Below are positions 1 through 7,550 of a DNA stretch of 11,557 nt, one piece after another (position 1 is the first letter of the stretch; every line of letters begins with the position of its first letter). The translations under genes and the position numbers were made by a program. Under the pieces are notes generated by a model that saw nothing but the letters and a program-made list of their open reading frames with translations, had not been told where the DNA came from and ran no database searches. Source of the DNA: an uncultured Bacilli bacterium (lineage in GTDB: Bacteria > Bacillota_I > Bacilli_A > RF39 > UBA660); NCBI GenBank assembly GCA_947632495.1, contig CANRPL010000044.1, positions 1 to 11,557 on the forward strand, in the 5' to 3' direction.

Positions 1-28
1 GAATATCCTAGATTTTTCATTTTTTATG

Positions 29-67
29 AAAAAAAGACAAATAAGTAAAAATATTTACCTATTTGTC
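29..67 (-). terminator. Rho-independent terminator for the minus-strand radical SAM gene
   Basis: Read on the minus strand, GACAAATA (67 to 60) pairs with TATTTGTC (43 to 36). After one mismatch the stem continues as GTAAA/TTTAC around a 4-nt loop. Seven U residues follow directly (35 to 29). It lies just beyond the stop of the gene at 85-1017 and is correctly oriented to end it. Confidence 0.8.
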
Positions 68-77
68 AACAGTCTGA

Positions 78-103
78 GGTTAGATTATTTATCTAACCTT
101 TTT
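78..103 (+). terminator. Plus-strand terminator overlapping the end of the minus-strand gene
   Basis: GGTTAGAT (78-85) pairs with ATCTAACC (91-98) around a 5-nt loop and is followed by TTTTT (99-103). The T tract exists only in the plus direction, so it would stop transcripts entering from a convergent gene left of the window. The hairpin is built from the last codons and stop of the minus-strand CDS. Confidence 0.6.
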
Positions 104-1017
104 CCTTGATAAGAATTACGATTTTTTAATTCTTTATCGATGTCGTTTAAAATCGTTATTTTATCATTCAACCAAAGAGGTTCAATTAGTGTTTCTTTAT
201 CAGGACTTGCGGTAATACGATGAATGACAACTTCCGGTTTTAATTCTTCTAATTCATCACAGACAATATCGATATATTCTTCTCTCGTAATTAAATTAAA
301 TTCATGATTTTCATACATTTTAGCTAATTTAGTATCCTTAATGACGGATAACATATGTATTTTAATGCCATCAATATCTAATTTATTTAAATAACGAACT
401 GTTCCTATCATCATCTCTCTCGTTTCATAAGGTAATCCATTAATGATATGGACGACGACATTAATATGGTGCTTTTTAAGTTTCTTGACCATCTGTTCAA
501 AACAAGCTAAATCATGACAACGATTAATCAAGGTAGAAGTCTTTCCGTGAATGGTTTGTAGTCCTAATTCAATCGTCAAGAAAGTTTTTTTATTTAATTG
601 ACATAAATAATCGAAGCATTCATCGGTAATAGCGTCAGCTCTGGTAGCGATATTTAATCCTACAACTCCATCTTGCGCTAAAATGGTTTCATATTTTTCT
701 TTTAATGTTTTAACAGGAGCATAGGTATTAGTATGCGCTTGAAAGTAACCGATAAATTTACTATTAGGCCATTTTTTTAACATTATCTTTTTAATTTTGT
801 TAAATTGGGTAACTAAATCATCATTTAAGTTACCACCAAATTCGCCACTACCTAGTTTAGAACAGTAAATACATCCACCCGTTCCAACTTTTCCATCAAT
901 ATTAGGACAAGTAAAACCAGCATTCAAACTTACTTTAGCAACTTTACAATGAAACTTGTGTCTATAAAAGTAGTCAAGGGTGTGGTAGCGTTTGTTAGAA
1001 TCGCTATATTTAAACAT
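85..1017 (-). CDS. ytqA: TIGR01212-type radical SAM protein (YtqA/YhcC family)
   Basis: This 310-residue protein fits the YtqA/YhcC radical SAM family in length. It has the family's extended cluster motif: Cys37, then Cys49-x2-Cys52 in the context GFTCPN...GTGGCIYC, so a [4Fe-4S] cluster with S-adenosylmethionine cleavage is expected. Other family-like stretches are FQAHTNTYAP (about 93-102), GLNIATRAD (about 120-128) and IELGLQT (about 148-154). The spacing resembles Elp3-type enzymes more than the usual Cx3Cx2C. Its substrate is not known to me, and a role in RNA or cofactor modification would be a guess. The ATG is preceded by GGTGAT at suitable spacing. It is transcribed divergently from the transporter at 1098 and ends at its own terminator. 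Family assignment is confident; function is open. Confidence 0.9.
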   Translation of the reverse strand: MFKYSDSNKRYHTLDYFYRHKFHCKVAKVSLNAGFTCPNIDGKVGTGGCIYCSKLGSGEFGGNLNDDLVTQFNKIKKIMLKKWPNSKFIGYFQAHTNTYAPVKTLKEKYETILAQDGVVGLNIATRADAITDECFDYLCQLNKKTFLTIELGLQTIHGKTSTLINRCHDLACFEQMVKKLKKHHINVVVHIINGLPYETREMMIGTVRYLNKLDIDGIKIHMLSVIKDTKLAKMYENHEFNLITREEYIDIVCDELEELKPEVVIHRITASPDKETLIEPLWLNDKITILNDIDKELKNRNSYQGKRLDK

Positions 1018-1032
1018 TCAATCACCAAAAAT

Positions 1033-1061
1033 ATTATATCGTAAAATAAAAATTAGTTAAA
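1033..1061 (-). promoter_or_regulatory. Promoter of the radical SAM gene
   Basis: On the minus strand TATAAT occupies 1038-1033. A weak -35 (TTTAAC, 1061-1056) sits 17 bp upstream. The -10 ends 15 nt before the ATG at 1017, so the leader would be about 9 nt. Its -35 overlaps that of the divergent plus-strand promoter. Confidence 0.55.
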
Positions 1062-1082
1062 TAGTTCTAGATATGATATAAT
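1053..1082 (+). promoter_or_regulatory. Extended -10 promoter of the transporter gene
   Basis: TGATATAAT (1074-1082) is a perfect extended -10. The -35 is weak (TTAGTT, 1053-1058, 18-bp spacer), as expected for an extended -10 promoter. Only 15 nt separate it from the ATG at 1098, so the transcript would begin within or next to the GAGGTGAT ribosome binding site (1087-1094). Confidence 0.65.
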
Positions 1083-1097
1083 GATAGAGGTGATAGT

Positions 1098-2522
1098 ATG
1101 GAGAATAAAAAAACATTTAAAGCAATTTTAATTGTCATTGTTATCTATATGTTATTAAGCTGGTTTATAAGTGCAGGTAATTTTAATGATGGTACTTATG
1201 CCTCAACGGGATTAAATCAATTTGGTTTATTTGATATTATTCTCGCTCCATTAAATTTGTTAAATTATTTTGCGGTTACACTAGTCCAAATATCTGAAGC
1301 TATGGTTATTAAAATTGGATATGGGAATGTCATATTGGCTTTTTTAACAATTGGCTTATTGTATGGCGTCTTAAATAAGACTGGGGCTTATGCTCGTTTA
1401 GTTAAAGATATATCTAATAAAGTGGACAGTCATGGGACAGCTTTCTTGTTAATTATAGCTGGTCTATACTGTGTTATAGCATCTCTTACTGGCTTAAATT
1501 TAATTTTATTTATGTTTTTGCCTTTTGTAGCGGCTCTTTTAACACGTATCGGTTATAGTCGTCTAACTACTTTTACCGCGACTATCGGTTCGATGCTTAT
1601 GGGTCAAATAGGATCATTATATAACTATAATATTAATGGGCTTAACCGTGTTTTTTCACAGATAGGTCTAAATAGTAATATTGTTCCTAGAGTAATTTTA
1701 CTTCTCATTTTAATTATTCTTTTATTTGGTACTTTATTATTATCTAAGAATGAGACTGAAGACGAAGAAATAATAGAAGTAGGAGAAGAAAGTGAAAAGA
1801 CTTATATTCCTATTATCGTTGTTACGACAATCGTTACTATTATTTTAAGTGTTTGTATGTATAATTGGTATTATATGTTCAATACATCTGCATTAGCTGA
1901 TGTCTATGATAAAGTTGTTAATGCTAATGTTGGAAATGTCAATCTTTTAGGAAAAGTATTTGGTATGACAGAAACGTTTGGTGCTTGGAGTGGCTTTACA
2001 ATGAGTGCTTTACTAATTCTTGAAATGCTTATTCTAAAGTTTATCTATAATATTAATTTTGATAGTTTTATGGATGGAATTAAAAAAGGACTTAATCGTA
2101 TTGCGCCAACAGTTGGTTTAGCTATTATGTCCTTAACTTTAATTGTCGTTTCATTAAAAGGCTCTGATAGTTTTGTCTATACAATTATTAATTCAATCTT
2201 ATCATTTTCTTTACCAGATCGTATTAGTATGTTTTTAACGACTTTTATTCATAGCTTTTTCGTTAATGACTATTTTGCTTTGGCTTCATCTTTAGCTAAT
2301 CCATTATCGGATATTGTAGGAGCTAGAAATATTGACTTTACGGTTTTCGTAATGCAAGTTGGTCATGGTTTGGCATCTTTGGTTACTCCATTTAGTGTTT
2401 ATCTAATTGCTGGTTTAGCTTATTTACATATACCATATACATCATGGTTAAAACATATATGGAAGATGTTATTAGTATTGACAGCTATTTTATTAGTTAT
2501 TGTATTTATTGTAAAGATGTAG
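1098..2522 (+). CDS. YfcC/DcuC-like membrane transporter of the IT superfamily
   Basis: This is a 474-residue, very hydrophobic protein with roughly 11-13 predicted membrane segments and no signal peptide. The N-terminus (a helix, then WFISAGNFNDGTY and GLFDIILAPL at about 22-53) resembles the YfcC / C4-dicarboxylate anaerobic carrier (DcuC) family. Members carry dicarboxylates, basic amino acids or peptides, mostly by ion-coupled exchange. A short acidic cytoplasmic-type loop (about 217-235, rich in Glu/Asp) separates the two halves, as in many two-repeat carriers. The second half contains SGFTMSALLILEM (about 299-311) and GHGLASLVTPFS (about 423-434). The start has GAGGTGAT 4-11 nt upstream. 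It is a monocistronic unit: its own promoter upstream, and a terminator beginning in the stop codon. Substrate cannot be read from the sequence. Membrane transporter is near certain; the family call is moderate. Confidence 0.65.
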   Translation: MENKKTFKAILIVIVIYMLLSWFISAGNFNDGTYASTGLNQFGLFDIILAPLNLLNYFAVTLVQISEAMVIKIGYGNVILAFLTIGLLYGVLNKTGAYARLVKDISNKVDSHGTAFLLIIAGLYCVIASLTGLNLILFMFLPFVAALLTRIGYSRLTTFTATIGSMLMGQIGSLYNYNINGLNRVFSQIGLNSNIVPRVILLLILIILLFGTLLLSKNETEDEEIIEVGEESEKTYIPIIVVTTIVTIILSVCMYNWYYMFNTSALADVYDKVVNANVGNVNLLGKVFGMTETFGAWSGFTMSALLILEMLILKFIYNINFDSFMDGIKKGLNRIAPTVGLAIMSLTLIVVSLKGSDSFVYTIINSILSFSLPDRISMFLTTFIHSFFVNDYFALASSLANPLSDIVGARNIDFTVFVMQVGHGLASLVTPFSVYLIAGLAYLHIPYTSWLKHIWKMLLVLTAILLVIVFIVKM

Positions 2523-2543
2523 GAGGAAAACCTCCTTTTCTTT
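2521..2543 (+). terminator. Terminator starting inside the transporter stop codon
   Basis: AGGAGG (2521-2526), an AAAA loop and CCTCCT (2531-2536) form a perfect 6-bp GC-rich hairpin followed by TTTTCTTT. The first two stem bases are the last two bases of the TAG stop. The AGGAGG is a perfect Shine-Dalgarno sequence but has no start codon at usable distance and is sequestered in the stem. Confidence 0.75.
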
Positions 2544-2567
2544 AATATGTTATAAGTGGGTGTTTAT

Positions 2568-3203
2568 GTGAAATATACTATCGATAATCAAACTTATGAT
2601 GTCAATATCGTTCGTAAGAATAATAAAAATACCTATATTAGAGTAACCGAAAATATGACGATTTTAGTTACTACTAATCGTTTTATGCGTGATAGTTCAA
2701 TTAAGAAAATGCTTGATCAAAATCAAGCTAGTATCATCAAAATGTTAAATAGACAATCCAGACATAATGAAAAAAAGAATAGTTTCTTTTATTTAGGTAA
2801 TAGTTATGATATAATAGAGGTATCAATAATGGATAAGGTCGAACTTGGCGATGGTGTTATCTATACACCTAATCAAAAAAGTTTTGATAAGTGGTACAAG
2901 AGTGAATTAAGAAGAGTGTTTGAAGAACGCCTAAAATATAATTGTAATCGTTTTTTAGAAGTAAGTAAATGTCCTAGTTTAAAAATAAGGGCAATGAAAA
3001 CTCGATGGGGTGTTTATAATCGAGTTAATCATTCCATAACATTGAATTCCCATTTGTTAGAGTATGATTATGATAAAATCGATTATGTTATTATTCATGA
3101 ATTGAGTCACGTTATTCACTTTGACCATTCACCACGTTTTTGGAATTTAGTTGGAAAATATTGTCCTGACTATAAAAAAATTCGTAAAGAATTAAAAGAG
3201 TAG
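2568..3203 (+). CDS. YgjP-like zinc metallopeptidase (DUF45/SprT-like)
   Basis: The protein has 211 residues from the GTG at 2568. That start is preferred over the in-frame GTG at 2556 because GGGTG lies 5 nt before it, whereas 2556 has no purine-rich site. The C-terminal half carries the YgjP hallmarks: RAMKTRWG (about 141-148), the zinc motif HELSH (177-181) and a third ligand context, DHSPRFW, with His187. The N-terminal half is a beta-rich domain typical of the family (YTIDN..VRKNNKNTYIRV). The fold is predicted to be a cytoplasmic gluzincin-type peptidase; no signal peptide or membrane segment is present. Physiological substrates are unknown. The stop is 8 nt before the next gene, so it is probably co-transcribed with the M23 endopeptidase. 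An internal promoter-like and start-like signal occurs at 2807-2831 (see findings). Confidence 0.88.
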   Translation: MKYTIDNQTYDVNIVRKNNKNTYIRVTENMTILVTTNRFMRDSSIKKMLDQNQASIIKMLNRQSRHNEKKNSFFYLGNSYDIIEVSIMDKVELGDGVIYTPNQKSFDKWYKSELRRVFEERLKYNCNRFLEVSKCPSLKIRAMKTRWGVYNRVNHSITLNSHLLEYDYDKIDYVIIHELSHVIHFDHSPRFWNLVGKYCPDYKKIRKELKE

Positions 3204-3211
3204 GTGATAAT

Positions 3212-4453
3212 TTGAAATTAATAAAAAAGATTAGTTATATCTTATTTGCTATATTTATTCTTGTTGTTGAAGTAGCCGTACCTAATCGTACGGTTACCGT
3301 TGAAGCTAATTCTCAAACACTTCGTGATTATAAAAATAAGTTAGCGAAGTTAGAAGCGGAGTTAAAACAAAATGAAGCGGAGCAACAACAAACACAAGCT
3401 GAAATTGCGGCTTCAAAACGAAAAATAGAACAGATATCACAAGAAAAAGAAGATATTGCTGATGAAGTCGTAACATTGACAAAAGAGATTGAACAGCTAA
3501 ATAAAGATATCAACGATATGAATAATGAGATAGAGGAAATCATCAGTTATTATCAATTATCTAATACTGGTGATTCAGCTGAATTAGAGTATATTTTTGC
3601 GGCTGATGATATAACTGATTTCATTTATCGTATGGCGATAACTGAACAGTTGAGTGAACATAATACTAATATGATAAAAGAATATAATAAGAAGATATCT
3701 GATAATGAGGATAAAAAAGTAGAGCTAGCTGATAAAGAGGTTCAGTTAAATAAAAAAGAAGCTGAACTTGAAACTTACATTCAAAAACAACGTACTAGTT
3801 TAAATAAAACTTTAGAGGGCGCTGTAGATATTAAAGATGAAATAGCAGCTAATAAAAAGTTGATTGATTTATATGAAAATACTTATAAATGTAAATTAGA
3901 TGAAACAATTGATGAATGTACAGCTGGTAAATTACCTGCCGATACCGCTTTTTATCGTTCAGTTGTATCAGGACGTGTTTCTAGTAACTATGGACGTCGT
4001 ACATATAAATTAAATGGTCGATGGACAAGTGACTTCCACTATGGTATTGACTTTTCAACATCCCATGGCGCTAATGTATATGCTTCAGCTAATGGTGTTG
4101 TTGCGGCTATCTTTAAAAAGCAATCTTGTGGTGGTAATATGGTCTATATTAACCATTTAGTTAATGGTAAAAGATATACAACTGGTTACTATCATTTAGC
4201 GGATATTACTGTTAAAGTTGGTCAAACGGTTATGTCATCGACGGTTATCGGTCATGTTGGTGGTAGCCCTCGTTACGAAACTTGGGATCATTGCTCAACA
4301 GGATCGCATAATCATCTTACAATTGCGACTGGAAACTGGGGAACAACTTTCTCATCATATAGTGGTTTTATCGCTCATAATATTAATCCACGTCAAGTTG
4401 TTAATGCACCAGCTTTAGGTGGCTCATTTACTAGTCGTACTCGTAAATATTAA
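3212..4453 (+). CDS. Secreted coiled-coil M23 peptidoglycan endopeptidase
   Basis: This 413-residue protein uses a TTG start with GGTGAT ideally placed upstream. Residues 1-32 form a signal peptide (KK, then a hydrophobic core at about 8-22, likely cleavage after VEA). Residues about 35-220 are two long Lys/Glu/Gln-rich coiled-coil segments separated by a less charged stretch (about 112-150), as in EnvC, CwlO and PcsB-type proteins. The C-terminal M23 (LytM) domain retains all key residues: His276 and Asp280 in HYGID, His328 in YYHLAD, and His366-x-His368 in HNHL. It is therefore predicted to be an active zinc endopeptidase cleaving peptide cross-links outside the membrane, probably for growth or division. 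In related proteins the coiled coil restrains or docks the enzyme to an FtsEX-type complex; that is inference here. Cys227/Cys236 and Cys306/Cys361 could form disulfides. It follows the YgjP-like gene in one operon. No terminator is seen between it and cse60. Confidence 0.9.
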   Translation: MKLIKKISYILFAIFILVVEVAVPNRTVTVEANSQTLRDYKNKLAKLEAELKQNEAEQQQTQAEIAASKRKIEQISQEKEDIADEVVTLTKEIEQLNKDINDMNNEIEEIISYYQLSNTGDSAELEYIFAADDITDFIYRMAITEQLSEHNTNMIKEYNKKISDNEDKKVELADKEVQLNKKEAELETYIQKQRTSLNKTLEGAVDIKDEIAANKKLIDLYENTYKCKLDETIDECTAGKLPADTAFYRSVVSGRVSSNYGRRTYKLNGRWTSDFHYGIDFSTSHGANVYASANGVVAAIFKKQSCGGNMVYINHLVNGKRYTTGYYHLADITVKVGQTVMSSTVIGHVGGSPRYETWDHCSTGSHNHLTIATGNWGTTFSSYSGFIAHNINPRQVVNAPALGGSFTSRTRKY

Positions 4454-4486
4454 TCGACAATAAATAACGCCAACTCTTACTATAAT
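4454..4486 (+). promoter_or_regulatory. Candidate cse60 promoter
   Basis: TATAAT (4481-4486) lies 16 nt before the ATG at 4503, the same geometry as other starts in the window. TCGACA (4454-4459) resembles a -35 but is 21 bp away. With TACTAT (4478-4483) as the -10 the spacing is 18 bp. The TCGACA stretch is also a partial match to a Spo0A box on the minus strand. Confidence 0.4.
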
Positions 4487-4502
4487 AATTGTGGTGAAGA
4501 GG

Positions 4503-4676
4503 ATGTTAGTTAAAATATTTGATGAAGAACATGAAAAGGATTTAGAAGATCAAGTAAATAGTTTTATTAAAGGTAAAACGATAGTCGATATAAAATATCA
4601 AATATCGGTAGCGATGTTTGCCGAAGATCAAGTCTATTGTTATTCAGCAATGGTTATCTATGAAAATACTGATTGA
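4503..4676 (+). CDS. cse60: Cse60-family sporulation protein
   Basis: This is a 57-residue protein from the ATG at 4503. A GTG at 4491 is in frame but overlaps the GGTG ribosome binding site, so the ATG is the better start. The pattern VKIFDEEHEKDLEDQVNSF, IVDIKYQISVA and QVYCYSAMVIY matches the small Cse60 family, whose Bacillus subtilis member was named for control by sigma-E in the mother cell. The molecular role is unknown. The protein is soluble, with a probable beta-strand/helix core and no signal. It has its own -10 element and a strong terminator that starts inside the last codons. The UGA stop is the only one in the window. With the SigF-like locus at 9693-10630 it hints at a sporulating ancestry. 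Family confidence is good; sporulation in this organism is inference. Confidence 0.8.
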   Translation: MLVKIFDEEHEKDLEDQVNSFIKGKTIVDIKYQISVAMFAEDQVYCYSAMVIYENTD

Positions 4677-4693
4677 ATTAATCAGTATTTTTT
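4663..4693 (+). terminator. Terminator overlapping the end of cse60
   Basis: AAAATACTGATT (4663-4674) and AATCAGTATTTT (4680-4691) form a perfect 12-bp stem with a 5-nt loop and end in a T run (4688-4693). The UGA stop at 4674-4676 lies at the stem/loop boundary. Confidence 0.85.
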
Positions 4694-4729
4694 GTTGATT
4701 AAAAAATAAATTTATACACATTATATACA

Positions 4730-4735
4730 TAGAAT
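4730..4735 (+). promoter_or_regulatory. Weak candidate clpC -10
   Basis: TAGAAT ends 16 nt before the clpC ATG. It sits inside a small inverted repeat, TACAT (4726-4730) and ATGTA (4736-4740). No convincing -35 is present at 16-18 bp. The surrounding ATAGAATAT also fits a SigH-type -10 (RnnGAATww). No CtsR operator or CIRCE element is visible in 4694-4751. Confidence 0.3.
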
Positions 4736-4751
4736 ATGTAGGGGAGGGACT

Positions 4752-6971
4752 ATGTTTAATAAATTTACTGAAGAGACTAAAAATGTTCTTTTACTAGCTA
4801 AAAAAGAAATGTTTGATTTAAAACATCCCTATTTAGGATCAGAACATCTTTTACTAGGTATTTTAAAAGATAATAATAAAGTCTCTAAAACACTCCGTAA
4901 ATATAATGTTACATATAAAAAATATCGTGAAGAAGTTATTAAATTAATCGGTTATGGTGATGAAAAAACGGAATGGGTATTATATACTCCTGTTGTCCGA
5001 GAAATATTTGAACGTGCCATAGATATTAGTTCAGAAAATAATAGTGATGTTACGATTGATACTTTATTTATCTCACTAATTGAGATAGGTGATGGTATAG
5101 CTAATCGTTTACTACTTAATTTTAATCTTGATATTGATAAATTATATACAGATTTTATTTTTCAAATACCACAAAAAAATAAAAAGAAGAAGAGTCTTTT
5201 AAATGATTTAGGTATCGATTTTACAAGTGATAGTGTCGTATCGACCTTTGATCCTGTAATTGGTCGAGATAAAGAAATAAATCAGGTTATTGAAGTATTA
5301 GCCCGCAAAAATAAAAGTAATCCTATTTTAGTAGGAGAAGCTGGTGTCGGTAAGACGGCAATTGTCGAAGAAATTAGTCGTCTTATTGCGCATGGTGATG
5401 TCCCTAATAAATTAAAAAATAAAAGAATTATTAATCTTGATATTTCATCTTTAGTAGCGGGAACTAAATATCGTGGAGAGTTTGAAGAGAAAGTTAATAA
5501 GATTATTAAAGAGGTTGAGGCCGACCCAGATATTATTCTTTTTATTGATGAGATTCATACGATTGTAGGTGCAGGAGGAGCTGAAGGCGCTATCGACGCA
5601 TCGAATATTTTTAAACCAGCTTTAGCGCGGGGCCGGATCAAGTGTATTGGCGCAACCACTTTAGATGAATATAAAAAATATATTGAAAAGGATAAAGCTC
5701 TTGATCGTCGCTTTAAAAAGGTCATAATTAGTGAGCCTAATCTTGATGAAGTAAAAAACATCATCTATAAACTAAAACCTATTTATGAAAATTATCATCA
5801 TGTTAAAATATCAAATAAGATGTTAGATCTTTTGATTACACTTACGGATAAATATATCTATGAATATAAAAATCCTGATAAAACCATCGACATTTTAGAT
5901 GAAGTGTGTACCCATGCTACTTTAAAAGATAATCCCCAAGTTAAAAATTATGATTCTCTAGCTAAAGAGTTGACTGTGATTATGGAAAAAAAGAAAGATT
6001 GTGTTATGACAGGTGATTTTAAAACAGCCTATAAATATAAACAAATGGAAAATAGTTTAATGGGTAAATTAAATGAATTAGAGCTTGATCTTACGATTAA
6101 ACATATCAATAAAGTAACTAAAAAAGATTTATATGATGTTTTATCCAATAAAGTAAATGTACCTATTTTTGAGTTAAATAATCATTTTAATCTCACCAAG
6201 ATGGTTAGTACTTTAAGTGAAAAGGTAATTGGTCAAGAAGAGGCAATCAAAGATTTAGTTACTTCCTATTTCAATCACACTGGTCACAATAAGGTTTATA
6301 GCGCCCTTTTAAGTGGTACATCTGGTGTTGGTAAGACAACTCTTGCAACTAACTTTGCGAAAATGATATCAAGTCGGATTTTAAGACTAGATATGAGTGA
6401 GTTTAGTGAACCTCATACAGTAAGTAAGTTAATTGGTGCTCCTGCCGGTTATGTAGGTTATGAAAATAATGATTATCTTTTTAGTACAATTAAAGATTAT
6501 CCTTTTACGATAATTATTTTAGATGAAATTGAAAGATGTCATGAAAATGTTTTAAATTTATTTTTTCAAATCCTGGATAATAATGAATTAAAAGATGCTA
6601 GAGGAAATATTATTCACTTTAATCATACAATTATTTTAATGACAACTAATGTGGCATGTAATAAAAAATTAGGCTTTGAAACAAAGAATAATAATAGTGA
6701 ATTAAATGATTATTTTGGAGTATCCTTTATTAACCGCATCGATGAAATTATTACTTTAAAACCACTAGATGAGTCCGCAATTATTAAAATTATCCATCAA
6801 GAATACCGAGCATTAAATAATGACAAGGCCTTAAATAATAAGGATTTAAAGGAAATAATTGATAAAAGTAACTATCATGAATATGGTGCTCGGCAAGTAA
6901 AAAAACTTCTTCAACAAAATAGTAATTTTAAAAAAATAAAAAAAAATAGCAAAAACTATTCCAAAAATTAA
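4752..6971 (+). CDS. clpC: ClpC-type AAA+ unfoldase, ClpP partner
   Basis: This is a 739-residue Hsp100 ATPase, shorter than typical ClpC (about 810). Two Clp-N repeats lie at about 4-140. D1 has Walker A GEAGVGKT (195-202), pore loop KYRG (239-242), Walker B LFIDE (263-267) and the DRRF arginine region (318-321). A short coiled middle domain (about 395-445, with DFKTAYKYKQ) marks ClpC rather than ClpB or ClpE. D2 has Walker A GTSGVGKT (522-529), pore loop GYVG (566-569), Walker B IILDE (588-592), NRID arginine (661-664) and sensor-2 GAR (712-714). LGF at 640-642 is at the position of the ClpP-docking loop, so it should unfold substrates into ClpP in the cytoplasm. The C-terminus is a short Lys/Asn-rich tail. 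GGGGAGGG precedes the ATG. It stands alone after a terminator, not in a ctsR-mcsA-mcsB-clpC operon. Confidence 0.93.
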   Translation: MFNKFTEETKNVLLLAKKEMFDLKHPYLGSEHLLLGILKDNNKVSKTLRKYNVTYKKYREEVIKLIGYGDEKTEWVLYTPVVREIFERAIDISSENNSDVTIDTLFISLIEIGDGIANRLLLNFNLDIDKLYTDFIFQIPQKNKKKKSLLNDLGIDFTSDSVVSTFDPVIGRDKEINQVIEVLARKNKSNPILVGEAGVGKTAIVEEISRLIAHGDVPNKLKNKRIINLDISSLVAGTKYRGEFEEKVNKIIKEVEADPDIILFIDEIHTIVGAGGAEGAIDASNIFKPALARGRIKCIGATTLDEYKKYIEKDKALDRRFKKVIISEPNLDEVKNIIYKLKPIYENYHHVKISNKMLDLLITLTDKYIYEYKNPDKTIDILDEVCTHATLKDNPQVKNYDSLAKELTVIMEKKKDCVMTGDFKTAYKYKQMENSLMGKLNELELDLTIKHINKVTKKDLYDVLSNKVNVPIFELNNHFNLTKMVSTLSEKVIGQEEAIKDLVTSYFNHTGHNKVYSALLSGTSGVGKTTLATNFAKMISSRILRLDMSEFSEPHTVSKLIGAPAGYVGYENNDYLFSTIKDYPFTIIILDEIERCHENVLNLFFQILDNNELKDARGNIIHFNHTIILMTTNVACNKKLGFETKNNNSELNDYFGVSFINRIDEIITLKPLDESAIIKIIHQEYRALNNDKALNNKDLKEIIDKSNYHEYGARQVKKLLQQNSNFKKIKKNSKNYSKN

Positions 6972-6976
6972 ATTTA

Positions 6977-6985
6977 TGGTATAAT
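6977..6985 (+). promoter_or_regulatory. Extended -10 promoter for the unknown gene pair
   Basis: TGGTATAAT is a perfect extended -10 located just after the clpC stop. The -35 position (about 6957-6962) falls in the last clpC codons and is poor. The -10 ends 25 nt before the ATG at 7011. Confidence 0.6.
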
Positions 6986-7010
6986 GATAATAAGATGAAG
7001 GTGATAATAA

Positions 7011-7550
7011 ATGGACGTATTAGATGAAGTAAAATCTAATTTAGATAGCAACCAATCTTTAACACCTGAAGTTAAAGATGAAATCTTTCACTTAATTATC
7101 CTTTTCCATCAAAAGTTTCCAAATGTCAGTTTAGAAACTTTAAAAGAACGCATAAAAGATGTAAAAGTAGGGAAAATAACATTGTATGAACGTCGTGGAC
7201 CTGTTGTTTATGATGCCATCAATAATGAAATCTTGTTAAGCAAACGTGATTTAGAAGGTGATTATGATCCACGTCATTTAATGATGAAAGGCCTTTTAGG
7301 ACTTATATCAGCTTGTGATAATTACTATGGCTTTAATAAGAATGATAGCCTATATGCTCTTAATATGGGTTTTACGGAGATGCTTGCTAATACATTAGTA
7401 GGTAATGAAGGTATATGTGATTTTGAAGAAGAACTTCTGGCAACCAATTTGATTAGTAAAATCATTGGTCGTGATATATTATTTGATGCATATTTCAATA
7501 ATGATGCTGAAATTGTGTACAAAAAATTATTGGAAGCGGAGGTAAACTAA
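7011..7550 (+). CDS. Unknown protein, possible decayed metallopeptidase fold
   Basis: This 179-residue protein is soluble with no signal peptide, and I do not recognise a named family. The N-terminal 45 residues look helical. A central beta-type segment follows (GKITLYERRGPVVYDAINNEILLSKRD written in parts at about 54-80). The segment RHLMMKGLLGLIS (88-100), followed by LNMGFTEMLANTL (117-129), has the layout of Bacillota proteins with an H-E-x-x-H helix followed by an LNEGxTE helix. Here the first helix keeps only His89 and lacks the catalytic Glu and second His, while the GFTE glutamate (Glu123) survives. This suggests, as inference, a non-catalytic relative of a zinc peptidase. It has its own extended -10 promoter and AAGGTGAT ribosome binding site, and overlaps the next gene by 1 nt (TAATG), so the two are translationally coupled. 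The short distance from clpC may be coincidental. Confidence 0.75.
   Translation: MDVLDEVKSNLDSNQSLTPEVKDEIFHLIILFHQKFPNVSLETLKERIKDVKVGKITLYERRGPVVYDAINNEILLSKRDLEGDYDPRHLMMKGLLGLISACDNYYGFNKNDSLYALNMGFTEMLANTLVGNEGICDFEEELLATNLISKIIGRDILFDAYFNNDAEIVYKKLLEAEVN

Noticed and set aside
36..67. TTTGTC-type half sites resembling Spo0A boxes
   Set aside because: They form the stem of a good minus-strand terminator, the flanks match the box poorly, and no gene start lies nearby.
4218..4418. Plus-strand 66-codon frame inside the M23 domain
   Set aside because: It is an out-of-frame reading of the conserved M23 catalytic domain with no family resemblance.
4491..4502. GTG at 4491 as the cse60 start
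   Set aside because: It coincides with the GGTG ribosome binding site of the ATG at 4503, and the family begins near that ATG.
4674..4676. Alternative genetic code with UGA as Trp
   Set aside because: UGA ends cse60 just where the family ends and where a terminator begins. Trp residues in the window use TGG, and no other gene contains an in-frame UGA.
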